The notes under the pieces were generated by a model. That model did no database searches. It had not been told where the DNA came from and was given only the letters and a program-made list of their open reading frames with translations. This document shows positions 34,002-42,878 of a stretch of 64,000 nucleotides of DNA, one piece after another. The position numbers and the translations under genes were made by a program. This DNA is from Rubrivivax sp. GTDB taxonomy: Bacteria; Pseudomonadota; Gammaproteobacteria; Burkholderiales; Burkholderiaceae_C. Location of the stretch: NCBI GenBank assembly GCA_027485165.1, contig JAIXRN010000018.1:1-64000 (forward strand), written 5' to 3'. How positions within the stretch are numbered: position 1 is the first letter of the stretch; every line of letters starts with the position of its first letter.

Positions 34002-34653
34002 CGAGTTTGTCCTGATAGCCCTGCACGAGGTTTTCCAGCGCGATGCGTCCGCGCTGCACCACGGGTTCTTCGGCCAGCAACACCGCAGCGAAGCCCTTGC
34101 GTTCGTAGCGCTGCAACAGATCCAGGCCCAGCGCATGCAGCTGAGCATTGCGGTCGATGCAAGTCGCCAGGCCCTCGCCCTGCGTGCGGTGGCGTGCCAG
34201 CAGCTGGGCGTGCGTATCTTGCAGCGTGCTGCGAAAGCGTTCGGTCTTCTGCAGGTCCGCCCGCAGGGACACGGTCGTCTGCCGTTCGCTGTCCAGCGCA
34301 GCCTGAAGCGATGCCGCGCTTTCCTCGGCCTGCAGGCGCAGGCGGGACTGGGCGTCAGCGTCCTGCCGCACCTGCTCGGCGGCCAGGGTCTGGCGCGCGA
34401 GCGCGCTGCCTTGCTTGCGCAGCTGCACTTGCGCAGCGTCAAGCTGACGCTGCAGCGCTTCGCGTTCAGATTGCGCTTTTTGCGCCGCCTGCTGTTGCGT
34501 GGCGACGTCTTGCTGCAACTGCTGCAGTTGCTGGCGCAGCCGCCTGACCTGTTCTTCCGCGCGGCTGGCCTGTGCGGCGGCCGGTGCTGCCAAGACCGGC
34601 AACAGCACCACCGCCAACACCGCTGCAGCGCGCCCCAGGCTAGAACCGCACAT
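33973..34653 (-). CDS. Exported coiled-coil protein
   Basis: A 226-residue protein with signal peptide (GRAAAVLAVVLLPVLAAPAAAQ) and a long heptad-rich helical region from about residue 30 to 150 (EEQVRRLRQQLQQLQQDVATQQQ and onward), then a short C-terminal domain containing one Cys and the segment LLAEEPVVQRGRIALENLVQGYQDKL. It overlaps both neighbours (porin gene upstream by 14 bases, ankyrin gene downstream by 29), so it is translated with them. A periplasmic spacer or chaperone role for the porin is a guess from context. Confidence 0.82.
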   Translation of the reverse strand: MCGSSLGRAAAVLAVVLLPVLAAPAAAQASRAEEQVRRLRQQLQQLQQDVATQQQAAQKAQSEREALQRQLDAAQVQLRKQGSALARQTLAAEQVRQDADAQSRLRLQAEESAASLQAALDSERQTTVSLRADLQKTERFRSTLQDTHAQLLARHRTQGEGLATCIDRNAQLHALGLDLLQRYERKGFAAVLLAEEPVVQRGRIALENLVQGYQDKLDAQALPVAR

Positions 34654-36319
34654 TCAGGTCCACCTGCAGGTTGTCCACGCCGAAGCGGTCCTGCAGCCCC
34701 TGCTGCACCGTGGGCGACGAGATCGTGCGCCCGCTCAGCCAGCGCAGGCCCAGCTGCGTGTCCCGCGCCAGACCGTACTGCCAACCGACCGTCCATCCGC
34801 GCACGTTCGTGCCGCCCAGGCCCAGGTCGCTGTCGACAAAGGCATCGGGTACCGCGTCGCTGCCCAGCCAGCGGTAGGCCAGTGTGGCCTGCCAGTCACC
34901 GGCATTGCGCACCGCCTGCATGCCGATGCTGGCGCGCGCCTGCACGCCAAAAACGCGCGCGTCGTTCAGGCCGATGCCCGTGCGCTGCAGCACGTCGGCG
35001 CGGCCGTAGCCGGTGTTGCGCACCACTTCGCCCGACAAGCCCACCACGTACGGCGCGAAGTGCGAGAACTCGGCCGCCGCCGTCAGCGCCACCGGCGTGA
35101 AACGTGAAGCCAGGCCCCAGCGTGCGCGGTCTGGCGTCAGACCGGCAGCGATCTCCAGCGGGTTGTTGGTCAGGAACAGCGTGTTACCACGCTGGCGCAG
35201 GCCGGCCTCGTATTCGTACTGGCCGTAGCTGCGGCCAGGACCGGTGACGGCGTCGTAGTCGTCGTCGACCTGGCCCGTGAAGTTCTCGAAGCGGTAGTGC
35301 GCCAGGCCCAGGCGTATGCGCGTCAGGGCACTGGCTTCCCACTGCACGCCCAGCTGCGCACCGATGATCGCGCGGCCGCGCCGCGGCGGGGCCGATTCGC
35401 GCACCGGAAAGTAGCCGACGGTGGCAAAGGGCAGCCACTCGGCCGTGGGCGACGCGGGCCGGCGGAACTGCAGGGCCAGGCCGTCGAAGTTGAGGTTCTC
35501 GCTCCAGATCATGTCGGTCGAGAACCAGGGGTTGGGCATGCGCCCGGCGATGGCGGTGGCCCAGTCGGTCGGGTCCAGGCGGATCCAGGCCCGGTCCAGC
35601 AACATCGTGTAGCGGTTGAAGTTGTTGCCCAGCGTCTGGTTCGTCGACACGCGGTCGGTGGCGCTGCCAGTGGCCAGCCGCAAGCCCGCCGTGACGGTGT
35701 CCGTCACCTTCGCGTTCACGCCCAGGCGGGCCCGCAGGCGCAGCCGGTCGCGGTCTTCCAGGGTGTTGGCCGTCGGCAGGCCAGCGGCCGTGCCGGCCGC
35801 CAGGTCCACCGCCCGCGTGACACCCGACAGGGATGCCGCCAGCAGGTCTGCCGGCAAGGCATTCGCCTTGTCGAAGCGGTCGCTCTGCTGGCGCACGCGC
35901 AGGTCGCCCTCGATGGCGATCCGGTCGGTCCATTCCGGCAGGGCATTCGGCACACCCCAGCGTTCGGTGCGCGCGCGGGCCACGATCTCTTCGCGCAGTT
36001 CGTCGCGGATCTGGTCGCGCACCACTTGCGGCACATAAGGCACACGCACCACCGGCGGGCCGCCCGCAGCAGCGGGTGCAGCAGCCGGTGCCACTGCCGC
36101 CGCCTGCTGGCCACGGCGGTTGGCATCGGCCAGCAACTGGTCGGCCTTGTCACGTGCCAGCACGCCGTTGGCCACCAGGGCTTCGATCAGCGCCAGCGTG
36201 GTCTGGCGCAGTGCCTCCAGCGATGCACGCTCGGCATCCTGGGCCTGCGCCAGCGGTGGCAACAGCGCCATCGCCGCACAGGCGACGGTCACCAGGCGGT
36301 GACGAAACCTCGTGGACAT
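34640..36319 (-). CDS. Large putative outer-membrane porin
   Basis: A 559-residue outer-membrane protein. It has a signal peptide ending PLAQAQ, a helical periplasmic part with a Gln/Ala/Pro linker (about residues 28-95), and then many amphipathic beta-strands (from WTDRIAIEGDLRVRQQSDRF to the C-terminal LQVDLNVRF). The final Phe is the usual outer-membrane insertion signal. The pattern fits the putative porin family found next to ExbB/ExbD/TonB-like genes in several proteobacteria. It starts four bases after the tonB-like gene and overlaps the coiled-coil gene. Substrate is unknown. Confidence 0.85.
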   Translation of the reverse strand: MSTRFRHRLVTVACAAMALLPPLAQAQDAERASLEALRQTTLALIEALVANGVLARDKADQLLADANRRGQQAAAVAPAAAPAAAGGPPVVRVPYVPQVVRDQIRDELREEIVARARTERWGVPNALPEWTDRIAIEGDLRVRQQSDRFDKANALPADLLAASLSGVTRAVDLAAGTAAGLPTANTLEDRDRLRLRARLGVNAKVTDTVTAGLRLATGSATDRVSTNQTLGNNFNRYTMLLDRAWIRLDPTDWATAIAGRMPNPWFSTDMIWSENLNFDGLALQFRRPASPTAEWLPFATVGYFPVRESAPPRRGRAIIGAQLGVQWEASALTRIRLGLAHYRFENFTGQVDDDYDAVTGPGRSYGQYEYEAGLRQRGNTLFLTNNPLEIAAGLTPDRARWGLASRFTPVALTAAAEFSHFAPYVVGLSGEVVRNTGYGRADVLQRTGIGLNDARVFGVQARASIGMQAVRNAGDWQATLAYRWLGSDAVPDAFVDSDLGLGGTNVRGWTVGWQYGLARDTQLGLRWLSGRTISSPTVQQGLQDRFGVDNLQVDLNVRF

Positions 36320-36323
36320 CTGT

Positions 36324-37028
36324 CTACCCGATCATGCGGTTGGTGACGAGCAGCCGCAGCGGTTGCGGCAGCCGTTCGGGTGGCGGCAGGGTGGCGCCGG
36401 GGAAACGGCCGAGCGCGGCGCGCAAGGCTTGGTCGGTTTGCGGGTCGCCTGTGCCTTCAGCCAGTTCCACGCGCTGCAGCTCGCCTTGCGGAGACAACCA
36501 GACCAGCACGCGCGCCTTGTAGTCGCTGCGGCGCAGCTCGCGGTCGCGGGCCAGGAAGTCGTTCAGCGCGCGCGTCAAGGTGCTGGCGAAGGCATTCGCG
36601 GCCGCCAGCGAAGCGCCCGTGTCGGCAGAGCCCGCCCCGCCAATGGCCGCACCACCGATCGGCTGGCCGCTGTAGTCCTGCGAAACAGCCCCAGCCACCA
36701 GGCCACTGCCCGGGCCGTTACCCGCAGCTTCGTCGCTCTTCAGGGCCTGCGGCTGCTGCGGGGCATCGGCCGGCTTCGGCGGCTGCGGCAGAGGCTTGTC
36801 GTCTTTCGGTGGCTCGGGTTTCTTGTCTTCAGGCTTGGGCGGTGGCGGCGGCGGTGGCGGCGTATCGGGCAACAGCTTGACGGTCTGCATCTTCTTGGGC
36901 GGCGGCCGATGGTCGCTGCAGGCACCCAGGCTCAATGCGAGCAGCAGCAGCAACAGCAGCATGGCCGCAGACAGCGCGGGCGCAGCCCTGGCCTTGCCGG
37001 AACCCCGGCTGATCTGCGGCGCCGCCAT
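36324..37028 (-). CDS. TonB-like energy transducer
   Basis: A 234-residue inner-membrane-anchored periplasmic protein. Residues about 18-37 form one hydrophobic anchor (ALSAAMLLLLLLLALSLGAC). A proline-rich spacer follows with a run of eight prolines and KPEDKKPEPPKDDKPLPQPP. The C-terminal domain has the TonB-type pattern ARVLVWLSPQGELQRVELAEGTGDPQTDQALRAALGRF. Together with the ExbB fusion and two ExbD genes just upstream it should carry proton-motive force to the outer membrane. The anchor lacks the classical Ser/His pair of TonB. Its ATG overlaps the exbD stop by one base. Confidence 0.82.
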   Translation of the reverse strand: MAAPQISRGSGKARAAPALSAAMLLLLLLLALSLGACSDHRPPPKKMQTVKLLPDTPPPPPPPPKPEDKKPEPPKDDKPLPQPPKPADAPQQPQALKSDEAAGNGPGSGLVAGAVSQDYSGQPIGGAAIGGAGSADTGASLAAANAFASTLTRALNDFLARDRELRRSDYKARVLVWLSPQGELQRVELAEGTGDPQTDQALRAALGRFPGATLPPPERLPQPLRLLVTNRMIG

Positions 37029-37429
37029 CAGAAGCCGATGCGCCCGGTGGCCACGCTCAGGCTCAGCCCCGACGCGTTGACCAGATCGATCATCGCCACC
37101 ACACGCTCATACGCGGTGCGGCCGTCGCCCTGCAGCACGATGCTGGCACCCGGGTCGCGCGCCTTGATGGCTTGCAGGTCACTGCGCAGCGCCTCGGGGC
37201 TGCGGGGGGAACCGTCCAGGCGCAAGGTGCCGTCGCTTTCCACCTTCAACACGTGGACCTCGTGCTGCTCGGTCGGCGGCTTGGCCGACGGCTTGGGCAG
37301 CGCAATCGCGATGCCCTGCACCGATGCAGTCGTCATCAGGATGAAGACCACCAGCAGCACGTACGCCAGGTCGAGCATGGGCGTGACGTTGATCGTGTCG
37401 TAGGGCTTGGCTTCGGTTTGCAGCTGCAT
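37028..37429 (-). CDS. exbD: ExbD/TolR family protein (second copy)
   Basis: A 133-residue proton-channel subunit. It has the conserved INVTPMLDLAYVLLVVFILM segment with the proton-carrying Asp20 in the single membrane helix, then a periplasmic domain. It would form the stator with the ExbB fusion. It is close to, but clearly different from, the ExbD encoded immediately upstream, so the pair arose by an old duplication. One-base overlap with the tonB-like gene. Confidence 0.9.
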   Translation of the reverse strand: MQLQTEAKPYDTINVTPMLDLAYVLLVVFILMTTASVQGIAIALPKPSAKPPTEQHEVHVLKVESDGTLRLDGSPRSPEALRSDLQAIKARDPGASIVLQGDGRTAYERVVAMIDLVNASGLSLSVATGRIGF

Positions 37430-37433
37430 GGCT

Positions 37434-37844
37434 TCAGGCTCCGCTGCGCCGCGTGACCAGGCCGACTTCAGCGATGTCCAGCTGCTTCAGCACCGACAGC
37501 ACCTGCTGCACTTTTTCGTACTGCACAGCGGCGTCGCCCTTCAGCACCACGGGCAGGTTGGGGTTGGCGGCCCGGTACTGGCCCAGCGATGTCTTGAGCT
37601 GCTCGATCGTGACCGGGTAGGCGTCCAGGTACATCGCGCCGTCGGCCGTGATGGTGATGGCGCGCGTCTGCGGTTTGGCCAGGTTGCTGACCGCCTGCGT
37701 TTCGGGCGACTTCACGCGCACGCCCTGGACGCTGGCCGTGGTGAGGATCATGAAGACCACCAGCAGCACATAGGCCAGGTCCAGCATCGGCGTGATGTTG
37801 ATGTCGTCGTAGGGCTGGTTGTCAGCCTGAACCGAAGCTGCCAT
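37434..37844 (-). CDS. exbD: ExbD/TolR family protein (first copy)
   Basis: A 136-residue ExbD subunit with INITPMLDLAYVLLVVFMIL; Asp22 is the expected proton-relay residue in the membrane helix. The periplasmic part runs to the C-terminus. The ATG at 37844 follows the ExbB-fusion stop by seven bases; the open frame extends upstream into that gene but without homology. Two different ExbD subunits in one operon suggest a hetero-stator. Confidence 0.9.
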   Translation of the reverse strand: MAASVQADNQPYDDINITPMLDLAYVLLVVFMILTTASVQGVRVKSPETQAVSNLAKPQTRAITITADGAMYLDAYPVTIEQLKTSLGQYRAANPNLPVVLKGDAAVQYEKVQQVLSVLKQLDIAEVGLVTRRSGA

Positions 37845-37851
37845 GGCCGGG

Positions 37852-39585
37852 TCAGCGGGCGAGTTCGCCTTCGGCCACGCGGGTGACGAATTCGTCGACG
37901 AAGGCCTGCATGTCGGCCGACAGCGTCTTGATGCGAGAGGCCAGGTAGTTGTAGCCAAACAGGGCCGGAATGGCCACGCCCAGGCCGGCCACCGTGGCCA
38001 GCAGTGCCGCGGCGATGCCCGGCGCGATCGCGTTCACGTTGACGTCGCCCGCTGCCGCAATGGCGGCGAAGGTGATCATCACGCCCACCACCGTGCCCAG
38101 CAGGCCCAGGAAGGGGCCGCCGGAAATGGCGATGGTCAGCAGCACCATCCAGTCGTTCAGCTTGTGGTTCTCGCGCACCATGTCGGCATCGACCGCCGCC
38201 TTCACGGCATTCAGCGACGCCCCGCTGAGCACGCGGCCCTGTGGGTGGCCGGCACCGATCTGGCGCTTGCCCAGCTCACGCACACCGGCGTCGTACAGCC
38301 GAGCCAAAGGCGAGTGGGGGTGGCGGGCCGTGCCTTCAGCCTGCATCACGTCGCGGGCGGCACGGAAGCTGGCCATGAAGCCGTCGTTGTCGCGCGCCAC
38401 GCGGCGGACCATCAAGGTCTTGTCGACCATCACCCAGGTCGCGATGACGAACATCACGCCCAAGATGACCATGACGATGATGGCGTCGAGCGTCAGGCTC
38501 CTGAACAGAATGCCCAGGTAGCCGGCATCGCCGCCGCCCTCGGCAGCCGCGCCGTCCTTCGTCTGCGTGGTCGACGCCACGAGCTTGGCGTCGCCGGCCT
38601 GGGCAGCGCGCTCGAAGCGCAGCCAGTCGGCGCTGCGGGCAGTGGTGGCGATCTGCAAGGCGTCGATCAGGCCAGCGAAACCTGCGCCCATCTCCACTTC
38701 GCCGGCGATGGCCGGTGCCGCCGCGGGCAGGTCGGCCTGCCCCGCCACAACGCCGTCGACGATGAGTTGCAGCTTGCCGGCACCCACCACGGCTGTCAGG
38801 CGCGCCCAGGCCTGCGCCGGCAGTGTGCCGCCAGCGACCGTGGTCGGGCCGAGGCTGAGCACCACCTTGCCAGCGTCCAGGCGCAGAGCGAGCGGGCCTT
38901 GCTGGAAGAGCGTGCCAGCCGCGGTGTCGGGCTTGGCCCACAGGCTGACGACGTAGGCACCACCCGCAGCGGCGCCCACACGTTCCGTCGCAGCCCATCG
39001 AACCGCCGTGCCGGCCAGACGGGCGCCACCGGCGATCAGCCCGTTCGGCTCTGCGGTGAAAGGCGCTGGCGGCGCCAGCTGGCCGGCCGCGTCACGCGCC
39101 AGGCCGTCCTTGTCGCTGAAGCGCACATCGACCACAGCGCCGGCATCCACGTTGCTGCCTGCGGGCTCGGCCACAGCCTGGGGGTTACCGGCGTAGACAT
39201 GCACCACGTTCTTGTCGCTGCCCGGCGCGACAGCAGGCAACTGCACCCACAGCACGGCCAGTTCATTGGCGCCGTCGAAGCGTTCGATGCTGAATCTCAG
39301 CGGCGTCTTGTCGTCGCCGGCGACCACGCGCAGATCGCTGCCATCGGGCTTGGCGCCCAGAAAATCGAAGTTGCCGCTGTGCAGGCGCAGGGGCACGGTC
39401 ACACCGGTCAGCGATTCGCGTGTTTCAAGGCCTGCCGCGCTGGTGTTGAAGACGATGCGGGTGCGCTGCTGGAAGTCCTCGTTCCACCAGGCCTGGGCCA
39501 GGCTGGGCAGCAGGCCCACGAACAGGACCAAGGCCCAGGCGCGGCTTTTGGCGGGAATGCAGATGAACATTTTGCGTCGGCACAT
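37852..39585 (-). CDS. DUF2341-LamG-like-ExbB fusion protein
   Basis: A 577-residue fusion not seen in classical ExbB. In order: signal peptide or anchor (about 1-32, AWALVLFVGLLPSLAQA), a DUF2341 domain starting WWNEDFQQRTRIVFNTS (about 33-130), a concanavalin/LamG-like domain (AYVVSLWAKPDTAAGTLFQQGPL ... LIDALQIATTARS), a membrane helix (LDAIIVMVILGVMFVIATWVMV), and a MotA/TolQ/ExbB channel domain with the TM pair ISGGPFLGLLGTVVGVMITF and IAPGIAAALLATVAGLGVAIPALFGYNYL. It would place a carbohydrate- or protein-binding module on the periplasmic side of the proton channel. The ATG at 39585 is preferred; ATG 39570 or 39663 are possible. Palindrome A lies 47 bases upstream. Confidence 0.88.
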   Translation of the reverse strand: MCRRKMFICIPAKSRAWALVLFVGLLPSLAQAWWNEDFQQRTRIVFNTSAAGLETRESLTGVTVPLRLHSGNFDFLGAKPDGSDLRVVAGDDKTPLRFSIERFDGANELAVLWVQLPAVAPGSDKNVVHVYAGNPQAVAEPAGSNVDAGAVVDVRFSDKDGLARDAAGQLAPPAPFTAEPNGLIAGGARLAGTAVRWAATERVGAAAGGAYVVSLWAKPDTAAGTLFQQGPLALRLDAGKVVLSLGPTTVAGGTLPAQAWARLTAVVGAGKLQLIVDGVVAGQADLPAAAPAIAGEVEMGAGFAGLIDALQIATTARSADWLRFERAAQAGDAKLVASTTQTKDGAAAEGGGDAGYLGILFRSLTLDAIIVMVILGVMFVIATWVMVDKTLMVRRVARDNDGFMASFRAARDVMQAEGTARHPHSPLARLYDAGVRELGKRQIGAGHPQGRVLSGASLNAVKAAVDADMVRENHKLNDWMVLLTIAISGGPFLGLLGTVVGVMITFAAIAAAGDVNVNAIAPGIAAALLATVAGLGVAIPALFGYNYLASRIKTLSADMQAFVDEFVTRVAEGELAR

Positions 39586-39631
39586 AACGGTTCGGATTCT
39601 TGGCACGGCCTGCGACAGCCGTCGTGTCGTG

Positions 39632-39651
39632 CATGAGCCTTTCGGCTCAGT
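39632..39651. promoter_or_regulatory. eps-type palindrome, site A (upstream of the ExbB operon)
   Basis: CATGAGCCTTTCGGCTCAGT: two perfect 6-bp arms TGAGCC/GGCTCA around the spacer TTTC. It lies 47 bases before the ExbB-fusion start and overlaps the last codons of epsA. It shares its 8-4-8 plan and the TTTC spacer with sites B and C. Confidence 0.65.
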
Positions 39652-40501
39652 GGCCGTCGCCATGGCGCTGCGGTGTGCCGGGCAGCAAGCCCAGCCGCGC
39701 CACCAGGGTCACCGCATGTGCGCGGTTATTCGCCCCCAGCTTGCCCAGGATCTTGTGGATGTGGTTCTTCACCGTCAGCGCGCTGATGTCCAGCAGCTGG
39801 GCGATTTCCTGGTTGCTCTTGCCTTCGCGCACCCAATGCAGGATGTGCAACTCGCGGTCTGTGACCAGCGGGGTACCGCGGCTGGGCTGTGGCAGGGCTG
39901 CACGCGCGGGCATCGGCGCCAGGGTCCGTTCCGTCGTCACCGACCGCAGGTAGATCGCGTGCAGCTGCGGCATCACCAGTTCCAGCTTCTGCGTGGAACC
40001 GGGGCGGTCGCTGAACAGCAGGAACAGCGTTTCCAGTTCGTGCACGCGGTCAGGCCGGCAGACGCCATGAACCAGCGCGTGCCGCACGCCGTAGCTGACC
40101 AGCTGCTCGGCCATCTCCAGCCCTGCCCAAGGAGAAGATGGTCCGTTCAGCGGCGCGCTGTAGGCGTGGCCGTTGCCGTCGGCCCAATGCTGAACGGCTC
40201 GTTCCAGCAGCGGGGAACCGTCCGCGCCCAGGGCGTCCAGCAGCGGCGGCGGCAGGACGACCGCGTTGAAGACCTTGAACAGCAACTGCTTGCGCTGACG
40301 GTTGTAGGCACCGCACACCGACACCACGTGCGGCAGAAGCATCTGCACATGCGATCGCATCCAGACAAAGAACTGCGGCCCCAGACCCACGGTCTGCCCG
40401 GCCTCGACCATGCGCACCAGCGCCTGCGCCTCGCGGGCGCTCAGCAGCAGCGAGTCGAGGATTTGCGGGCCAGTGTCTTCGCTCAGCGGCAGGTCTCTCA
40501 C
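39647..40501 (-). CDS. epsA: LuxR-family transcriptional regulator, EpsA-like
   Basis: A regulator of the exopolysaccharide locus. The N-terminal part (LSAREAQALVRMVEAGQTVGLGPQFFVWMRSHVQMLLPH) matches the sensor region of EpsA proteins found with exosortase B clusters. The C-terminal GerE/LuxR helix-turn-helix is clear: LVTDRELHILHWVREGKSNQEIAQLLDISALTVKNHIHKILGKLGANNRAHAV. No receiver domain is present. The start is uncertain: ATG 40585 lies inside palindrome B and ATG 40555 right next to it, so the GTG at 40501 (284 residues) is preferred, leaving 65 bases to the palindrome. It is divergent from the glycosyltransferase operon. Confidence 0.85.
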   Translation of the reverse strand: MRDLPLSEDTGPQILDSLLLSAREAQALVRMVEAGQTVGLGPQFFVWMRSHVQMLLPHVVSVCGAYNRQRKQLLFKVFNAVVLPPPLLDALGADGSPLLERAVQHWADGNGHAYSAPLNGPSSPWAGLEMAEQLVSYGVRHALVHGVCRPDRVHELETLFLLFSDRPGSTQKLELVMPQLHAIYLRSVTTERTLAPMPARAALPQPSRGTPLVTDRELHILHWVREGKSNQEIAQLLDISALTVKNHIHKILGKLGANNRAHAVTLVARLGLLPGTPQRHGDGH

Positions 40502-40566
40502 GGGCCTGGACGCTACAAGCCGCGTGTGACGCCCAGATGGTCGGCTTCGGTGCATAGCCGCAGGCT

Positions 40567-40586
40567 GATGGACCTTTCGGTTCATC
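40567..40586. promoter_or_regulatory. eps-type palindrome, site B (between epsA and the EPS operon)
   Basis: GATGGACCTTTCGGTTCATC: 8-base arms pairing at 7 of 8 positions around TTTC. It lies 66 bases before the first gene of the plus-strand EPS operon and 65 before the preferred epsA start, so it could serve both divergent promoters. Confidence 0.68.
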
Positions 40587-40652
40587 CCGCCGCGCAGTCA
40601 TGCAGCAATGGCACGTCAGCATCCATGACAGTTTCTTGCCCCGAGCACCCCC

Positions 40653-41453
40653 ATGTCCCTGCCAGCCGAGATCGTTGTACGCGACGGCCCCGCCGAACCG
40701 CGCGCTGCGGCACCGCTGGCCCGGGTGCCGATGCGCTTCGGTGCCTTTCCGGTCACCGAAACCGGCGCCTTCCCACCCGCCACCGCTGCTGCCTGCTGGG
40801 TGTATGTGACGCTGAATGCAGAGATCGCGCTGTCCTTACCCGACAACCGCGCCCTGGCCGCGCTGGTGGAAAGCCCCAGGCTGCGGCTGAGCATCGACGG
40901 CCAATGGCTGTGGTGGGCCCTGCGCCGCAAGTACCCGGCGCAGCCGCTGCACAAGCTTTCGGGGTCGGACCTGATCTACGCCATCGCGCGCCATTGCGCC
41001 GATCGCGGCCAGCGCCTGCTGCTGCTGGGCGGGCGCCCCGACGTGAATGCGCAGGCTGTGGCCACGCTGGCCCGCCACGCGCCAGGCCTTCAGGTCGCGG
41101 GGGCGGAGATGCCGTTCTACGACGACCGCGACGACGTACTGCCCGTGGCCCACGCGGTCGCACTGGGCATCATCAAGGCCCACCAGCCCGACTATGTGGT
41201 GCTGGGCCTGGGGGCGAGCAAGGAACATCGGCTCGCAGCGGTTCTGGCGCCGCTGCTGGACCGGCGCGTGGCGGGGCTGCTGTGCTTCGGCGGCGCCATC
41301 GACATCGCCGGTGGCGCCTATCGGCGCGCACCCGCAGCCTGGCAGCGCGGCGGGCTCGAAGGCCTGTACCGGGTCTGGCAGGACCCGGGGCGCACGCTGC
41401 GGCTGCTGCGTGTGCTGCGCATCCTGCCGCGGCTGGCGCGCGGCGACTACTGA
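40653..41453 (+). CDS. WecG/TagA/CpsF-family glycosyltransferase
   Basis: A 266-residue GT26-type transferase that adds a sugar to a lipid-linked intermediate during exopolysaccharide repeat-unit assembly. It shows the family core: RLSIDGQWLWWALRRKY, the loop KLSGSDLIYAIARHCADRGQRLLLLGGRPDVNAQA, PDYVVLGLGASKEH (the conserved LGxxxQE region) and LLCFGGAIDIAGGAYRRAPAAWQRGGLEGLYRVWQDPGR. First gene of the plus-strand EPS operon, downstream of palindrome B. The ribosome-binding site is weak and an internal ATG at codon 27 is an alternative start. Confidence 0.88.
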   Translation: MSLPAEIVVRDGPAEPRAAAPLARVPMRFGAFPVTETGAFPPATAAACWVYVTLNAEIALSLPDNRALAALVESPRLRLSIDGQWLWWALRRKYPAQPLHKLSGSDLIYAIARHCADRGQRLLLLGGRPDVNAQAVATLARHAPGLQVAGAEMPFYDDRDDVLPVAHAVALGIIKAHQPDYVVLGLGASKEHRLAAVLAPLLDRRVAGLLCFGGAIDIAGGAYRRAPAAWQRGGLEGLYRVWQDPGRTLRLLRVLRILPRLARGDY

Positions 41454-41468
41454 AGCAGCCGTCTGCCG

Positions 41469-42878
41469 ATGGCCAAGCCTGCGTGGACCGACGTGCTGTG
41501 GCTGGTGCTGGGCCGCGTCGGGCTGCTGGGCGCTTCGGTCGCGTCGCTGCACCTGAGCACCCATCATCTGGGGCCGGTGGAAGTGGGCCGGATGCAGGTG
41601 GTGCTGGCGCTCATCGGCCTGGTGGCCCTGTTGCTGGCCGGCACAGGCCAGTTCTTCCAGCGCCATGCCGCCGCCTGGCTGATGCAGGGGTCGCTGAAGG
41701 ACAACCTGCAGCGCTACGTGGCATGGCTGGGGGTGACGGCGCTGGCCGCCGCGCTGCTGGCTGCGCTGCTGCCGCAGCGCTGGCTGCCTGTGCCTGGGGG
41801 CTGGCTGGCCCTGCTGCTGGCCGGGCAGTTGTTCGTCGCCACGCTGCAGCAGACGTTGTTGCATCTCTTGAACCTGTCGTCGCTGCGGCTGGCCTACGTG
41901 CTGCTGGGGAACGCTGTGGCCTGGGGCGGGCTGGCCCTGGCCGCGGCCTGGACCGCCAGCGGCGACGGCCAGGCCGTGCACTGGCTGCTGGGGCTGATGG
42001 CCGCCCAGGCCCTGGCGCTGGCGCCTGCCTGGTGGCTGCTGGCCAGGCCACTGTGGCGCCAGGCCCAGATGGCGCGCAGCGCGCCGGCCTTCGACACGCC
42101 TGCCGTGCTGCGCTTTGCCCTGCCGGTGGCGGCGGCTTCAGCCCTCTACTGGCTGCAGCGCACCCTGCCACTGCCCTGGCTGGCGCACAGCGACGGGCTG
42201 GCCACGCTGGGCCACTTCTCGGTTGGCTTCACGCTGGGCATGCTGGGGATGCTGGCATTCGACACCCTGTTCCGCGAAGCCTACGGCCCGCGCTACGACC
42301 GTGCCATCGCCCGGGCCGACCACCCCGGCCGCGTCAGCGCCTGGGAACAGTACGCCGCCGCGTGCTTGCCAGCGGCCATCGCGGCCGCGCTATGCCTGGT
42401 GGCCGCAGGCCCGGCCCTGCTGGCGGCGCTGGCCAGCCCGGCCTTCAGCGGTGCGGCCGAATTCGTGGCCTGGGGTGCGGCCTGCCAGTTCATGCTGTCC
42501 TGGCAGAGCCTGGTACAGCTGAAGGCGGCCAGCATCCAGGACAACCGCATGCTGGTGCTGCCGCAGGCGGCGGGCGCCGTCGCCACGCTGGCTGTGATCG
42601 CGCTGCCCTGGCCGCTGCCAGCGGCTGAACGGGCCGCGCTGGCGCTGCTGGTCGGCCCGGCGCTGACCACGCTGCTGTCGGCCTGGCGACTGCACCAGCG
42701 GCATGCCGGGTGCTGGCCCTGGCGCAGGATGGCCTGGGCCGCCGCCGCAGCCGCGCCAGCGCTGGGCACTGCGCTGCTGCCGACGTCGCTGCTGGTGTTG
42801 GCGCTGCTGGCCTGTTTCGGCGCACTGCTGCAGTGGGTGCTGGCGCGACGCTGGCTGCTTTCGGCGGAGGCCGCATGA
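41469..42878 (+). CDS. Polysaccharide flippase, Wzx-like
   Basis: A 469-residue integral membrane protein with about 12 hydrophobic segments over its whole length, as in the MOP/Wzx superfamily that flips lipid-linked repeat units across the inner membrane. The N-terminal WLVLGRVGLLGASVASLHLSTHHLGPVEVGRMQVV is typical. Wzx proteins share little sequence, so the call rests on topology and on its place among glycosyltransferases and a Wzy-like polymerase. Fifteen bases after the WecG-type gene; overlaps the next start by ATGA. Confidence 0.85.
   Translation: MAKPAWTDVLWLVLGRVGLLGASVASLHLSTHHLGPVEVGRMQVVLALIGLVALLLAGTGQFFQRHAAAWLMQGSLKDNLQRYVAWLGVTALAAALLAALLPQRWLPVPGGWLALLLAGQLFVATLQQTLLHLLNLSSLRLAYVLLGNAVAWGGLALAAAWTASGDGQAVHWLLGLMAAQALALAPAWWLLARPLWRQAQMARSAPAFDTPAVLRFALPVAAASALYWLQRTLPLPWLAHSDGLATLGHFSVGFTLGMLGMLAFDTLFREAYGPRYDRAIARADHPGRVSAWEQYAAACLPAAIAAALCLVAAGPALLAALASPAFSGAAEFVAWGAACQFMLSWQSLVQLKAASIQDNRMLVLPQAAGAVATLAVIALPWPLPAAERAALALLVGPALTTLLSAWRLHQRHAGCWPWRRMAWAAAAAAPALGTALLPTSLLVLALLACFGALLQWVLARRWLLSAEAA

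Noticed and set aside
39601..40620. Sigma-54 promoters suggested by TGGCACG near 39602 and 40611
   Set aside because: The -24-like element is present, but no GC follows at the required 10-base spacing, so the match fails at -12.
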